A stretch of DNA of 64,000 bases from Silicimonas sp. (GCA_022826385.1 JAJDUZ010000052.1:1-64000); one strand, 5' to 3'; counted from the stretch's first letter, positions 11,505 to 23,097 are shown. A program made the numbers and translations. The notes: generated by a model from the letters alone, not told the origin.

Positions 11505-12689
11505 ATGGGCGCACTTGCAACGCCGTTTTCCGGGGATGGCCGCCATTATCTGGAACAGGAACTGGACGAACTGGTCCAGCAGAAGAAGATCTGGCAATTC
11601 TTGCGGGGCGGTTCACTGGATGGTGTCTGGTACTGGGATCTGGAAGAGCCTGACAACGAATGGATGAGCCCGGAATTCTGGGCCCTGCTCGGGATCGACC
11701 ATCGGAGCAGGCGCCATGACCCATCGGAATGGCAGGACCTCATTCACCCGGATGATCTGCAAACCGCGACCGAGAACTTCGTCGCGCATTGCGATGACCC
11801 GAAGCATCCTTACGACCAGATCGTGCGCTATCGGCATGCCGACGGCTCGACGGTTTGGGTGCGCTGTCGTGGCCTGGCTATTCGGTCGCGCGACGGCACG
11901 CCGATCCGAATGCTTGGCACGCATAACGACGTCACCGCGCTGAAGCTGGCCGAAGAACGCGCGCTGCACGACCGCGGGGTCGCGGCGCACGCGAACGAAG
12001 AGCTGCAGGCTTTTGCCTATTCCACCTCGCACGATCTGAAATCGCCCGCCAACACAATCCGGATGTTGTTGCAGGAGATGCGCCACGCATTGAATTCTGG
12101 TGACTTCGAGGACATCGAATTCCTGCTGGGCAAGGCCGAGACAACAAATGAAGCCATGCGCACGCTGGTCGACAAGTTGCTGGAATACACCCGGATGATT
12201 GGCACAGAAAGTCAGCACGAGGCAGTTGACCTCGACGCCTTGCTTGCCGAGGTCGTGCAAAATCTTGAAGCCGACATCACGGCCTCGGGCGCTCAGGTGT
12301 CTATTGGACCTCTGGGGTCGGTCAGCGGGGTTGCGTGGCAACTTGGGCAGATGTTCCAAAACCTGATCGCCAACGCGATCAAGTTCCAGAGCGCAGGCGG
12401 TTCGCCTTCTATCCAGATAGCAGCGACACAAGCCCCGGCCGGACGTGTGAAGGTTGAAGTCACCGACAACGGGATTGGCGTCGCGCCGGAAGACCGGAAA
12501 CGCATTTTCGAGCTTTTTTCGAAACTGCACCGCCCCTCAGCCTATCAGGGGTCAGGCGTCGGCCTTGCCTTGTGCAATCGTGTGGCACGCGCCCATGGAT
12601 CCACCATCGACGTCAGGGCGTCCGAAAGCGGGGGAACGGTGTTCTCGCTGTCCCTGCCCCGTGTTCAAACCAAACCCAAAGAGCAATAA
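11505..12689 (+). CDS. PAS-domain sensor histidine kinase
   Basis: PAS segment (YWDLEEPDNEWMSPEFWALLGID), H-box TSHDLKSP, N/G boxes NLIANAIKFQS, DNGIGVAPEDR, GSGVGLALC. Confidence 0.92.
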   Translation: MGALATPFSGDGRHYLEQELDELVQQKKIWQFLRGGSLDGVWYWDLEEPDNEWMSPEFWALLGIDHRSRRHDPSEWQDLIHPDDLQTATENFVAHCDDPKHPYDQIVRYRHADGSTVWVRCRGLAIRSRDGTPIRMLGTHNDVTALKLAEERALHDRGVAAHANEELQAFAYSTSHDLKSPANTIRMLLQEMRHALNSGDFEDIEFLLGKAETTNEAMRTLVDKLLEYTRMIGTESQHEAVDLDALLAEVVQNLEADITASGAQVSIGPLGSVSGVAWQLGQMFQNLIANAIKFQSAGGSPSIQIAATQAPAGRVKVEVTDNGIGVAPEDRKRIFELFSKLHRPSAYQGSGVGLALCNRVARAHGSTIDVRASESGGTVFSLSLPRVQTKPKEQ

Positions 12690-12691
12690 GA

Positions 12692-13132
12692 ATGTCAGCC
12701 CAAACCCAAACCAACTCCGTCCCAATGATCCCACGCCTTGCCATTATCGATGATGCCGAGTTCGACCAGATGCTCTACAAGCGACTGATCGATCGCACCG
12801 GTCTGGTTGGCGAGACTTTGGCATTCCTCAGCGCCGAAGAAGCTTTGGACTATTTCGAAAGCCCCGACTCCGCGCCCGTCGATGTTATCCTGCTGGACAT
12901 CAACATGCCCGGGCTGTCCGGTTTCGATTTCCTTGAAAGGGCAAGCACGTCGACGGGCTGTCAATTCACCGACGTGATCGTCGTCATGCTGACCACATCA
13001 CTTGATCCGTCGGATGTCGAGCGGGCGAAGAAATACGATCTGGTACGGGACTATATCAACAAGCCGCTAGAGACCCAGCATCTGCAGCAGATATCCGAAT
13101 TGCTGATCGGGTTGCATTCCGAACAGGCGTAA
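12692..13132 (+). CDS. Single-domain response regulator
   Basis: LAIIDDAEFDQML...VDVILLDINMPGLSGFDFLE...YINKPLE; adjacent to the histidine kinase. Confidence 0.92.
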   Translation: MSAQTQTNSVPMIPRLAIIDDAEFDQMLYKRLIDRTGLVGETLAFLSAEEALDYFESPDSAPVDVILLDINMPGLSGFDFLERASTSTGCQFTDVIVVMLTTSLDPSDVERAKKYDLVRDYINKPLETQHLQQISELLIGLHSEQA

Positions 13133-13143
13133 CGCCCGACGCG

Positions 13144-13752
13144 CTACGCGGTTTCTGCCGCCTTTACCGCGCGCACGACAGCGCCGTACCCACCGTCATC
13201 CAGAAACTTCTGTTCTTCGTACCGTGTCACACGACCAAGCGCGGCATTCCGTGTCGGAAAACGGCCATAGCGCCGGATGATCTCGCGATGCGCGCAAGCA
13301 TGCGGCAGGTTCAAATCGCCCGTCTCGGGCATCCTTGTCTTGAACAGCCGAACCGCTCGGTCCTGATCTTCAAGATGTTCTGAATGCATCAGCGGCATGT
13401 AAAAAAACTGGCGCGCCGGTTCGTCGATCCGCATATCCCAGCCTTTCGAGATCGCCGCCTTCGCCGCTGCCTTGGCGATGCCGTCCGTGGCAAACGCCGT
13501 GGCGCTGTCACGAAACATGTTGCGCGAAAACTGGTCCGTCAGAATGATATAGGCCAGCGACCCGCTGGGATAGGTCAGCCAAAGCGACAGCGCGCCATCA
13601 ACCGCCCGTTTGTGAAGTCCTTCGAAGCGCTCGCGGATCTCGTCGTCCAACGCGTCGCCGCCCGCATACCAGCCATCGGGCCCGACCTTGTCCAACCAAA
13701 ACCCCAGAACCTCCTCGGGTCCAAGCATTGCCGCCACAACCGAGTGTTTCAT
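13144..13752 (-). CDS. DUF924 family protein
   Basis: VLGFWLDKVGPDGWYAGGDALDDEIRERF...ILTDQFSRNMFR...FFYMPLMHSE. Confidence 0.85.
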   Translation of the reverse strand: MKHSVVAAMLGPEEVLGFWLDKVGPDGWYAGGDALDDEIRERFEGLHKRAVDGALSLWLTYPSGSLAYIILTDQFSRNMFRDSATAFATDGIAKAAAKAAISKGWDMRIDEPARQFFYMPLMHSEHLEDQDRAVRLFKTRMPETGDLNLPHACAHREIIRRYGRFPTRNAALGRVTRYEEQKFLDDGGYGAVVRAVKAAETA

Positions 13753-13793
13753 ATCGATACTCCACGCGCCTGTGGGGAAGCGTTACAATACCT

Positions 13794-15092
13794 TCACATA
13801 CGGTCAAGCGAAGTTTCCACATCGCCCGTTTCTTCACTCTCGGTGTCGGCATTTTCAGCATAGTACTCGGACGCCACCTCGACCGCGACCGGCGTCGCCG
13901 ATGGCGAGATCGGCGCATAGGCAGTGGCGTCGTAATCCTCCTCGCCCGCATAGAGCGACACACGCTGTGTCATCCGCCAGGCCACGTAAGCCCCAAGCAC
14001 CAGCATTACGCACATCAAATAGACCCAGAACCCCGACGCACCGATGCTGCTCATCGCCCAACCAGTCAGGATCGGGCCAACAATGGCCCCAAGCCCGTTG
14101 ACGAAAATCAGACCGCCCGACGCGGCTGCCATGTCCTCGGCATCGAGGTAGTCGTTCATGTACGCGATCAGAAGCGCGTAAAGCGGGTTCGAAAATCCGC
14201 CCATCAGGAAACCTGCGACCAGCACAAGCTCGAACACTCCGCCAAAGAGGAACCCGATCAGCGCCGCCGTCAAACCGCCCACGGCCGTCCCGAAGATCAG
14301 GATCCGGCGGTCCATGCGGTCCGACATCCAGCCGATCGGATATTGCAGCAGCAACCCGCCTAGGAAGATCGCCGACACAAAAAGCGAGATCTGCGCCACG
14401 CTGAACCCGGCCTCGGTGCCATAGATCGACGCCATCCCGAATTGCGTGGCAAAGACAGCGCCCATCAGGAACATGCCGACCACCGACGTGGGCGAGGTCA
14501 CGTAAAGCTCGCGAAAGCTCATCGCCTTGGTCGTGTCAAAGGCCGGGGTTGGCGTGACCGACAGCAGGATCGGCGCGAAAGACAGCGACACCAGAACCGA
14601 TGGGATGACGAACAGGATGAACCCTGCCGGATCGCCAAAGTTCAAAAGCGCCTGGCTCGCCACGATCCCGCCCATCTGGACGATCATGTAAAGCGACAGC
14701 GCCTTGCCGCGGTTCTCGTTCGAGGATGCGGCGTTCAGCCAGCTTTCTGCGGTCACGTAGACACCCGAGAACGAGAAACCGAAGATCACCCGCAACAGGA
14801 CCCAGGCCCAGGGCTCGGTGATCGCGGGGTAGAGGATCAGAACCGCCGACACGAAGGAACCCAGCGCCGCGAAGACGCGCACATGCCCGACCCGGCGGAT
14901 CATCTCGGGCGCCATGCGCGAACCAAAGAGGAACCCGACGAAATAGGCCGAGGTGATGATCGACAGTTCGGCTGTCGAGAACGCCTCGATCGAACCGCGG
15001 ATACCGATCAACGAGCCTTGCAGCCCGTTGCCGACCATCAACAACAGAACGCCCAGCAACAGCGCCCAAGACCGTCCCAGAACTTCAACCAT
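13794..15092 (-). CDS. MFS transporter
   Basis: ~12 TM segments, GSRMAPEMIRRVGHVRVF loop. Confidence 0.85.
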   Translation of the reverse strand: MVEVLGRSWALLLGVLLLMVGNGLQGSLIGIRGSIEAFSTAELSIITSAYFVGFLFGSRMAPEMIRRVGHVRVFAALGSFVSAVLILYPAITEPWAWVLLRVIFGFSFSGVYVTAESWLNAASSNENRGKALSLYMIVQMGGIVASQALLNFGDPAGFILFVIPSVLVSLSFAPILLSVTPTPAFDTTKAMSFRELYVTSPTSVVGMFLMGAVFATQFGMASIYGTEAGFSVAQISLFVSAIFLGGLLLQYPIGWMSDRMDRRILIFGTAVGGLTAALIGFLFGGVFELVLVAGFLMGGFSNPLYALLIAYMNDYLDAEDMAAASGGLIFVNGLGAIVGPILTGWAMSSIGASGFWVYLMCVMLVLGAYVAWRMTQRVSLYAGEEDYDATAYAPISPSATPVAVEVASEYYAENADTESEETGDVETSLDRM

Positions 15093-15258
15093 GGCTCGAA
15101 CCTTCGACCAAGAACGCGCTCATCTCAATAGAGAGCGCCCCAATCAGAGAATAGCGTATTCCACGACCGGCACGGTCGGGGAATGCAATATCGTGGCGCC
15201 GCTTTAGCAGACGCAGAGCGGTGCACATGCTTGTCTGCGACATGGCCCATGTCGGTTT

Positions 15259-16299
15259 TCAGCCGGGCAGCAAAAGCGAGGCATCGCCATAGGAAAAGAA
15301 GCGATAGTCTTCGGCAATGGCATGGGCATAGACCTCGCGAATGCGATCTGCGCCAAGGAAGGCCGACACCAGCATCATCAGCGTGGATTTCGGCAAGTGA
15401 AAGTTGGTCATCAGCGCGTCGCAGGCCTTGAAGCGGTAGCCCGGCGTGATGAAGATGTCGGTCGCCCCGGACCATGCCGCCAGCCGTCCATTGTCGGCTG
15501 CGGCCGTTTCCAGAAGCCGCATCGCTGTTGTCCCCACCGGCACGATCCGTCCGCCTGCGGCGCGCGTCGCATTAATCTCGGCGGCCGAAGCGGCGGTGAT
15601 CTCGCCCCGTTCCGCATGCATCTTGTGGTCGCGCACATCGTCGACCTTGACCGGCAGGAAGGTCCCCGCCCCGACATGCAGCGTGACAAAACTGCGGGCG
15701 ATGCCGCGCGCGTCCAAGGCCGCCAGAAGGGCGTCGTCGAAGTGAAGGCTTGCCGTCGGTGCAGCTACCGCGCCGGTGTTCCGGGCCCAGACGGTCTGGT
15801 AGTCCTCGCGGTCTTGCGCATCCGCCGCGCGCCGTCCTTCGATATAGGGGGGCAGTGGCATCGCCCCGGCCTTGGCCAAGGCCGCATCGAACGCGTCGCC
15901 CTCAAGATTGAAGCGCAACAGACCCTGTCCTTCGGCCCGCCCCTCGACGACCGCCGTCAATCCGGCGGCGAATGTGACCCTCTCGCCGTCCTTCACTTTC
16001 TTCAAGGGCTTCAGAAGCGCGGTCCAAGCGCCATCCGGTTGCGGCTCCAGCAGCGTGACCTCGATCCGCGCTTCGGCTTCGCCCCGGCGGCGAACGCCGC
16101 TCAGCCGGGCCGGGATGACCCGCGTGTCGTTCAGGACCAACCGGTCGCCCGGTTGCAGGAAGTCCGGCAGATCAATGGCATGGGCGTCCGTCAGGCGGTC
16201 GGCGGTGGCCACCAGCAGACGCGACGAGGACCGCGGACGCGCGGGGCGCGTTGCGATCAGCCGTTCCGGCAGGTCGAAGTCGAAATCCGAAAGTTTCAT
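15259..16299 (-). CDS. queA: tRNA preQ1(34) S-adenosylmethionine ribosyltransferase-isomerase
   Basis: [65 protein letters not shown]. Confidence 0.96.
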   Translation of the reverse strand: MKLSDFDFDLPERLIATRPARPRSSSRLLVATADRLTDAHAIDLPDFLQPGDRLVLNDTRVIPARLSGVRRRGEAEARIEVTLLEPQPDGAWTALLKPLKKVKDGERVTFAAGLTAVVEGRAEGQGLLRFNLEGDAFDAALAKAGAMPLPPYIEGRRAADAQDREDYQTVWARNTGAVAAPTASLHFDDALLAALDARGIARSFVTLHVGAGTFLPVKVDDVRDHKMHAERGEITAASAAEINATRAAGGRIVPVGTTAMRLLETAAADNGRLAAWSGATDIFITPGYRFKACDALMTNFHLPKSTLMMLVSAFLGADRIREVYAHAIAEDYRFFSYGDASLLLPG

Positions 16300-16340
16300 G
16301 GCCCGCGCTTCTACACATTTCAGAGGGCGGTGAAAGACCC

Positions 16341-19300
16341 CTAGCCGTCGGGCGGCGCGCTGCGGAAGATTTGGCGAAACGCGCCGGGCGTCAGGATCGA
16401 CAAAGGATTGACCCGCACGCTTGGGTCCGAGGCCGGGCCCGCCATGCGATAGTTGAACCCGAAGAGCCCCTCGCCCCGGCGAGAGAACAGCGCGCCGATC
16501 CCGTTCAGGAAATAGACCGGCGACACAACGCCCTGAAAATCCATCTTCTTGCCGCGCAGATCGTAAAGCCCATCTGCCGAAATGCCGATCGACGGGCCGA
16601 CGGCAGCGGCCTGGGTCAGCCGCAACTGGCGTGCATTCATGCGGAAGCGACCATCGACGGTTTCGAACCGGATGCCCGGCCCGCCCAATTGGTCCAGAAG
16701 CCCGACGACGCTGATCGCATCCAGCAGGTCGGCCATGGCGGGCGCATCGCGCAACCGAATGTCCTCGATCAGAAACTCGCCGTCGAACGTCCCGCTGGGC
16801 GCCCCGGCAACGGGCGTCAGAACCAGGTCCAGCGACCCGTCACGCGCGTTGGGGGTCAACCCGGCATCCCGCAGCACACCCGCCGCGTTGGTGGAGGAAA
16901 TCCGGATCGCGGTGCCAGCATTGGCCGGTGTCAATGACCCCTGAATGAGTGTGCCGCCGTTGATCCGCCCCTCGAAACTGCCCGCAAGGCCGCGGGCGCC
17001 GGGCGTGATCCGGCCCCGGAAAGGCTGGAAGGCGATCCCGTCCGATACAATGAGACGATCCAGTCTCAGGTTGATCGGGCCTCCCCCATCGCCCGCAGTG
17101 CCTTCACCACCAAGTTCAAGCGCGCGCAGATCAAGCGTCCCGTCGGTGACCGAGACCACGGGCGCACCGCCGTCCGGCGACGGCGTCACCTCGACCTCGC
17201 CGTTCAACCAGCGCCCCAACTCAAGCCCGCGCAGCCGGGCTTTCTGAAGGCTGCCCGAGGCGGCAATTTCGAGATCGCCCTCGAAGCTCAGATCCTCGGT
17301 CTGGAGCGAAAGGGCCTCGATCTCGGGCGCCTCCCCAAGTCGCGCCGCCACATTCAGCCGCCCGCGCTCGTCTATCGGTTTGCGCCACCCGATGGCATCA
17401 AGCCCCATCGCAAGCCCGTATAGGTCCGAGGACAGGGCCAGTTCCGGCGCCACCTCTGGATCGGCTGGCAGATCAAGTGTGTAGTCCGCCTGCCCCTCGC
17501 CCCGCAGGAAGCCCTCGGGCAATGGCAGGTCGAACGCGGCCACGGTGTCAGGAGACAGGGTGACGCGCCCGGTGATCTGCCCGCCTTGCGCGGCGGCGTC
17601 GCCCAAGGGCTGGCGCCAATTGGCGGTCAGCGGCACCCCGTCGAGGCGCGCGGGCCCCGAGATCGCAACGGCCTCGGGTGTCGCGGTCAAGGCAAGGTTG
17701 GGCGAGGTCAGCACGCGGTCCGGCACCAAGGCCTCGGACGATACGTTGTCCAAAGTCGCGTTGACGAAATAGTCGACCTCTTCGGCGCGAATGCCGTCCT
17801 TCAAAGGCAACGTGATCCGGGCCCGCCCCCGCACACCGGCCGAGGCGATATCAACCGGTCGCTTGGCACGCTCCATCAGGCGCAACGGCGGATTGTTGAG
17901 AACCCCCAACACATCGTCGAGCCGACCGTCGGCCACCACCCGGATCTCGCCCATCGAGGGCTTTGGCCGCGTGTCCAGCACGGTGAACTCGGACCCGGTG
18001 GCGTCGATCGGTTGGCCTGATCCGGTTTCGATTTGCCCCGAAGACAGCACCAGCGAAAAGCGGTGATCATGCATGGCAGCGCGCCCGGCCGCTTGTGTCA
18101 GCCGGGGCATATCCGGCAGGAACCGGACGTTGCCTCCGTCGAACTCGAAGCTCAGCGCCACGTCCGGCTCGTCCCCGCTGTTGAAGCGGATGCCCAGCGC
18201 AGGCTTGCGCAAAACCCCCGATGACAGGTTGCGTGACACCCAGCCACGGGTCACAGGCGACACCCGGCGCGGCCAGAATTGCAGAACCCGCTCGGTCGAT
18301 ATGATGGGGGTCTTTGCGTCAATCGCAACATGCCAGCCCGCGTCGCCCGCCGAGATCCGCCCGGTGGCGTCGATCGGCACCCCATTGTTGTCGACCATCA
18401 CCTGCCCCAGATCGATCTGGAACGGGTTGAGACGGACACGCAGATCGGCACGCACGTCATCCAGCATGACCGGCCCGTCAAACGTATCGCCACCGGCATA
18501 TTGCAGGTCCTCGATCCGGAACTGGCTGAGATAGGCCCCCGGCCACGCGCCCTCGAACTCGGCCAGATAGGTGTGCCCGGTCGCCACCCCGCTGCCCGCC
18601 TCGGAGCGGACGCTGATCTCCGAGAAATCGATCCGCTGGCGCACCGGATCGAAAGTAAAATACGCTTTGGCCGCATCGAAGGCGACCGGCGGCGTTGCGG
18701 CGTCGGGCTGCAAAGCGCCTTCGGAAATATCGAGCGTGCCCGCGAAACTGGCCAGTGTCCCGGTTTCATCAAGTTCCGTCCGGACCGCGCCCGAAATGGG
18801 GGCATCCAGCACGCCAAGCCACGACAGCACCGGAGATTGTGACGCGATGTCGGCGGCGGCCATGTTCTCGACCGTGACCCCAAGCTGGACATGTTCCGTC
18901 GCCCGGCTGCGGGTTAGTGACAATTGCAGGCCAGCGATATCATCCGTTCCGTTGAACACGTCTGACGTGACCGAAAGCGACAACCCCTGAGCGGTTCTGC
19001 GCAACGTGGCGGACGCGTTCGTCGCCTGCCAGATGCGCCCGCTGCGGGCGTCTTCCAAAGTCAGAACCACGCCGCCGGCGACCACTTCCTGCAGGCTCGC
19101 AACCGCACCTTCGGTCATGGCGTGATCGATCCGGGCCAAGGCATCTGTGACCGATTGCTCCTCGCCGCCGAGGCCTGCGCCGGAGGCCACGGTGAACCGT
19201 CCCGCCGCCGTCCGCCGGATGGTGATCTGCGCGCCGGTCAGGAAGATCTTCTCGGCGGCAAACTCGCGGCGCAGGATACGTTCAAGCGAAAGCTCGGCCC

Positions 19301-19655
19301 CGAGCCAGTTCAACTGCACCACAGCCCCGCCCGATTGATCGGCCAGACGGATGTCATTCATCAGAAGTTGCGGCACGCCCTTGCGGTCTATGCCAAGCTC
19401 CATCGAGCCGAGTTGCAGCGGCGCGCCCTCAAGGCGCTGGTTCAACGCCTCTTCGATCTTGGACTTGACCATATCGGGCACTGGCAAGGTGCGCCCCGAA
19501 AGCGAAAGCGACAGCACGAAAAACACGAGGCACGCCACCGCGACGCTGAAGACCGCGGCAAATCGGAAGCCACGCCGCTTGCGCCTGGCCTTGGGTCTTT
19601 TGGGCGGTGCGTCGTCCGGGCTTTCGCTGGCCACGTCCGGGGCTTTCTTTTCCAT
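16341..19655 (-). CDS. AsmA/YhdP-like (DUF3971) envelope protein
   Basis: 1104-aa protein, single N-terminal TM, long beta-rich AsmA-like body, C-terminal [44 protein letters not shown]. Confidence 0.8.
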   Translation of the reverse strand: MEKKAPDVASESPDDAPPKRPKARRKRRGFRFAAVFSVAVACLVFFVLSLSLSGRTLPVPDMVKSKIEEALNQRLEGAPLQLGSMELGIDRKGVPQLLMNDIRLADQSGGAVVQLNWLGAELSLERILRREFAAEKIFLTGAQITIRRTAAGRFTVASGAGLGGEEQSVTDALARIDHAMTEGAVASLQEVVAGGVVLTLEDARSGRIWQATNASATLRRTAQGLSLSVTSDVFNGTDDIAGLQLSLTRSRATEHVQLGVTVENMAAADIASQSPVLSWLGVLDAPISGAVRTELDETGTLASFAGTLDISEGALQPDAATPPVAFDAAKAYFTFDPVRQRIDFSEISVRSEAGSGVATGHTYLAEFEGAWPGAYLSQFRIEDLQYAGGDTFDGPVMLDDVRADLRVRLNPFQIDLGQVMVDNNGVPIDATGRISAGDAGWHVAIDAKTPIISTERVLQFWPRRVSPVTRGWVSRNLSSGVLRKPALGIRFNSGDEPDVALSFEFDGGNVRFLPDMPRLTQAAGRAAMHDHRFSLVLSSGQIETGSGQPIDATGSEFTVLDTRPKPSMGEIRVVADGRLDDVLGVLNNPPLRLMERAKRPVDIASAGVRGRARITLPLKDGIRAEEVDYFVNATLDNVSSEALVPDRVLTSPNLALTATPEAVAISGPARLDGVPLTANWRQPLGDAAAQGGQITGRVTLSPDTVAAFDLPLPEGFLRGEGQADYTLDLPADPEVAPELALSSDLYGLAMGLDAIGWRKPIDERGRLNVAARLGEAPEIEALSLQTEDLSFEGDLEIAASGSLQKARLRGLELGRWLNGEVEVTPSPDGGAPVVSVTDGTLDLRALELGGEGTAGDGGGPINLRLDRLIVSDGIAFQPFRGRITPGARGLAGSFEGRINGGTLIQGSLTPANAGTAIRISSTNAAGVLRDAGLTPNARDGSLDLVLTPVAGAPSGTFDGEFLIEDIRLRDAPAMADLLDAISVVGLLDQLGGPGIRFETVDGRFRMNARQLRLTQAAAVGPSIGISADGLYDLRGKKMDFQGVVSPVYFLNGIGALFSRRGEGLFGFNYRMAGPASDPSVRVNPLSILTPGAFRQIFRSAPPDG

Positions 19656-19707
19656 GACACAGTCCTACAACATGGGCTGAATCCTTGTCACCACTGGAGA
19701 CCTTCAA

Positions 19708-20169
19708 ATGAGCCTGATCGGCCAAGCTGCGCCCGACTTCACCCTGCCCCGCGACGGCGGCGATACCATCACACTGTCGGCGCTGAAGCCGAAAAACGTG
19801 GTGCTCTATTTCTATCCCAAAGACGACACGCCCGGCTGCACCAAGGAAGCCATCGGCTTTACCGAGGCGCTGGCCGAATTCGAGGCGGCTGACACGCTGG
19901 TCATCGGTGTCTCGAAAGACCCGGTCGCCAAGCATGACAAGTTCGTCGCGAAACACGAGCTTGGCGTGATGCTGGTTTCGGACGAAGACAGCGATGTCTG
20001 CGAACGCTTTGGCGTCTGGGTCGAGAAGAGCATGTACGGGAAAAAGTACATGGGGATCGAACGCGCGACCTTCCTGATCGACGGGACGGGAACCGTTGTT
20101 CAGGAATGGCGCAAGGTGAAGGTGCCGGGCCATGTCGAGGCGGTGCTTGACGCGGTGAAGGCGCTTTGA
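19708..20169 (+). CDS. bcp: Peroxiredoxin (BCP/AhpC-TSA family)
   Basis: APDFTLPRDGGDTITLSALKPKNVVLYFYPKDDTPGCTKEAIGF. Confidence 0.93.
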   Translation: MSLIGQAAPDFTLPRDGGDTITLSALKPKNVVLYFYPKDDTPGCTKEAIGFTEALAEFEAADTLVIGVSKDPVAKHDKFVAKHELGVMLVSDEDSDVCERFGVWVEKSMYGKKYMGIERATFLIDGTGTVVQEWRKVKVPGHVEAVLDAVKAL

Positions 20170-20180
20170 GATCAGGAATT

Positions 20181-20257
20181 GCGCTGGCTTCGCCATCGCG
20201 CTGAGCGAGGGGGTTTCACCCCCTCGCGCTCCCCCAGGATATTTGAGGGCCAATGGA
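20181..20257 (+). repeat. Hairpin + GGATATTT intergenic module, copy 1
   Basis: Two GC hairpins then CCCCCAGGATATTTGAGGGCCAATGGAAA; partner at 55071-55146. Confidence 0.6.
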
Positions 20258-21062
20258 AACACTGACCGAAATGGCCGTCGCCGTGCTGCAAACGGCCGAT
20301 GGCCGGGAGAAGACAGCGCTGAGCCGAAAGCTGGCCGCATCATGGTTTGCTGCGCGCGAGGCCGGGACCGACATTCCTGTTGGCGAGGCGACCCCGCCTT
20401 TGCGGCCCGCGCGGCCTGAACGCCCCGAATTGCTTGACCCGCGCGACGTGCCGAAGCGCAAGCCCGGCTCGCCCGAAGGGCGGATCGCGCTATTGCATGC
20501 GGTGGCGCATATCGAATTGAACGCGGTCGATCTGCACTGGGATCTGATTGCGCGGTTCGGCCATGTTCGGATGCCACCCGGCTTCTATGACGATTGGGTC
20601 AAGGCGGCGGACGAGGAATCGAAGCATTTCAATCTGGTCAGCGATTGTCTCGAAGCGCTTGGCAGCCATTACGGCGCCCTGCCCGCCCATGCTGGCATGT
20701 GGCGCGCCGCCGAGGACACGGCAAATGACCTTCTGGGCCGGCTGGCCGTCGTGCCGATGGTGCTGGAAGCGCGCGGGCTTGATGTGACCCCCGGCATGAT
20801 CGAGATCTTTCGCAAGGCCGGTGCAACCGAAGCCGTGGCGGCCTTGGAGACGATCTATGCCGAAGAAGTCGGGCACGTGGCCTATGGCTCGAAATGGTTC
20901 CATTTCCTGTGCGGGCGCGACAACCGTGATCCGAAGCCCGTTTTCCATGATCTGGTGCGCCGCTATTTCCATGGCCCCCTGAAACCGCCCTTCAACGAGG
21001 AAAAGCGGGCCGAGGCTGGTTTGCCCCCCGATTTCTATTGGCCGCTGAGCGCCACTGGGTGA
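20253..21062 (+). CDS. DUF455 / ferritin-like domain protein
   Basis: RIALLHAVAHIELNAVDLHWDLIARF...DEESKHFNLVSDCLEALG...YAEEVGHVAYGSKWF (metal-binding E/H pattern). Confidence 0.85.
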   Translation: METLTEMAVAVLQTADGREKTALSRKLAASWFAAREAGTDIPVGEATPPLRPARPERPELLDPRDVPKRKPGSPEGRIALLHAVAHIELNAVDLHWDLIARFGHVRMPPGFYDDWVKAADEESKHFNLVSDCLEALGSHYGALPAHAGMWRAAEDTANDLLGRLAVVPMVLEARGLDVTPGMIEIFRKAGATEAVAALETIYAEEVGHVAYGSKWFHFLCGRDNRDPKPVFHDLVRRYFHGPLKPPFNEEKRAEAGLPPDFYWPLSATG

Positions 21063-21222
21063 CGCGCGCGGTTGACGCGTGGTCGCGAATTCCTGGCGGC
21101 GTGGCAGAGGTTTATCTCGGCGAAAAACCGCTCATTGAGCGGCTTCCCCCGCCATCAAGGTCAGCAAACTTGCCTCAGTTTTCCCGGGAAGTTAACACTC
21201 TTGCTGCAGATCGGGACAGGAT

Positions 21223-22584
21223 TTGCGGACGGCTTGGACTCACGGGGAACGGGACAGACCCTTGACGCGATCATTGTTTGCCAGAGCTCACTCGGCAATT
21301 GAACGGACTTTTCCGGAGCAGCGCCTGTTCCTGAGATCCGATACCGAAACACGGTTCATCCGGCTTTCCCCGGTCACCCAGTTTGTCGGCGTCACTGGCA
21401 GCGCGATGCTGCTGGGTTGGACGATCGTGTCCTCGGCGATCCTGTTGATGCACTCGCTTGGTGCAGGCGACCTGCGCGAGCAGGCCTTGCGCGAACAGGC
21501 CATCTATGAAGCCCGGCTGAACGAATTGGCCTCCGAGCGTGATGCCCGCGCGACCGAGGCGGCAGCGGCGCAGGAACGGTTTGCAGTAGCCTTGGCTGAA
21601 GTGTCCGCGATGCAGTCCCGCCTTCTGGAATCCGAAGATCGTCGCAAGGAGCTGGAAACCGGCATCGACGTGATCGCGGGCACCTTGCGGGACGCGATGA
21701 AAGAGCGCGACATGGCCCGGGACGAAGCCGAAACGCTGTTGGCCGAACTTGCGGAAACCACGGCCGAACAGCCCGATGTGACCCGTCTGGAAGATCTCGA
21801 GGCGACATTGGGCTTCATGACTGCGGCACTTGGCAATCTGGCCGAAACGCGTGACGAGATGTCCGCCTTCGTCGACGAGGCCGAGCAGCACCTGGACCGG
21901 GTCGCCTTGGAGGAAAAGCTGGAAGGCCAGCGGAACGAGCGTATTTTCACCCAGATCGAAGACGCGGTGACCACCTCGCTGAAGCCGATTGACGACATGT
22001 TCAGCCAGGTCGGGCTGCCGACGGACAGTATCCTTGAACAGGTCCGGCGCAGCTATTCGGGCCGTGGTGGCCCTTTGACACCGATCGTCTTCTCGACCAG
22101 TGGCGACGCAGAGCCTGATCCGCTGACGACGCGGGCGAACGACGTTTTGAGCCAGCTCGACCGTTTGAACCTTTACCGCATCGCGGCCGAGAAACTGCCC
22201 TTCGGGTTTCCGGTGCGCGGCTCCTATCGGTCGACCAGCGGTTTCGGGCCGCGTTGGGGTCGCATGCACGAAGGCCATGATTGGGCCGGTCCGACCGGCA
22301 CGCCGATCCATGCAACGGCGGACGGTGTTGTGTCCTTTGCCGGCAGACAGGGCGGATATGGTAACCTTATCAAGATAAAGCATGATTTCGGGTATGAGAC
22401 CCGGTATGCACATCTGTCACGATTTCGCGTCAAGGTGGGTGATAGGGTCTCGCGCGGCGACCGGATCGGTGATATGGGAAACACGGGGCGATCCACCGGC
22501 ACACACCTTCACTACGAGATTCGTCGTGGGGGAAGCGCCATCAACCCGATGAAATACATCAAGGCAGCGAGAGATGTTTTCTAA
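21223..22584 (+). CDS. M23 family metallopeptidase with N-terminal TM/coiled coil (DUF5930-like)
   Basis: FGPRWGRMHEGHDWAGPTGTPIHATADGVVSFAG...HLSRFRVKVGDRVSRGDRIGDMGNTGRSTGTHLHYEI; start codon uncertain. Confidence 0.9.
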   Translation: MRTAWTHGERDRPLTRSLFARAHSAIERTFPEQRLFLRSDTETRFIRLSPVTQFVGVTGSAMLLGWTIVSSAILLMHSLGAGDLREQALREQAIYEARLNELASERDARATEAAAAQERFAVALAEVSAMQSRLLESEDRRKELETGIDVIAGTLRDAMKERDMARDEAETLLAELAETTAEQPDVTRLEDLEATLGFMTAALGNLAETRDEMSAFVDEAEQHLDRVALEEKLEGQRNERIFTQIEDAVTTSLKPIDDMFSQVGLPTDSILEQVRRSYSGRGGPLTPIVFSTSGDAEPDPLTTRANDVLSQLDRLNLYRIAAEKLPFGFPVRGSYRSTSGFGPRWGRMHEGHDWAGPTGTPIHATADGVVSFAGRQGGYGNLIKIKHDFGYETRYAHLSRFRVKVGDRVSRGDRIGDMGNTGRSTGTHLHYEIRRGGSAINPMKYIKAARDVF

Positions 22585-23074
22585 AAGCAAAATAAACGAG
22601 CCGGGCCCGAAGAACGGGTCCGAGGCACAGAAGGCAGATAAAAAGGACGAAAAGGCCCCCACCATGAGCGATACAAGCACGCCAGGCACCCCGAAAGCTA
22701 AACCGCCCGCATCCGTCCTGTCGGCTGATCTTCAGATCACCGGCAACATCAAGACGACAGGCGACGTGAACATCGAAGGCAATGTCGAGGGCGACATCCG
22801 CGCGCATCTTCTGACCGTCGGCGAAGGCGCCACGGTGAAGGGCGAGTGCATGGCAGATGACGTGGTGGTCAATGGTCGTGTGATCGGCAAGGTGCGCGGC
22901 CTCAAGGTGCGTCTGACCTCGACCGCACGGGTCGAAGGCGACATCATCCACAAGACCATCGCGATTGAATCCGGTGCGCATTTCGAAGGCTCGGTCCAGC
23001 GGCAGGAAGACCCGCTGAACGCGAAAGCCGGGATTGCCGCCGCTCCGAAGCCGGCAGCGGCGACAGGCAGCTAA
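22574..23074 (+). CDS. Bactofilin (polymer-forming cytoskeletal protein)
   Basis: VLSADLQITGNIKTTGDVNIEGNVEGDIRAHLLTVGEGATVKGECMADDVVVNGRVIGKVRGLKVRL. Confidence 0.93.
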   Translation: MFSKSKINEPGPKNGSEAQKADKKDEKAPTMSDTSTPGTPKAKPPASVLSADLQITGNIKTTGDVNIEGNVEGDIRAHLLTVGEGATVKGECMADDVVVNGRVIGKVRGLKVRLTSTARVEGDIIHKTIAIESGAHFEGSVQRQEDPLNAKAGIAAAPKPAAATGS

Positions 23075-23097
23075 GCCACAGCGCATCAAAACGTGTC

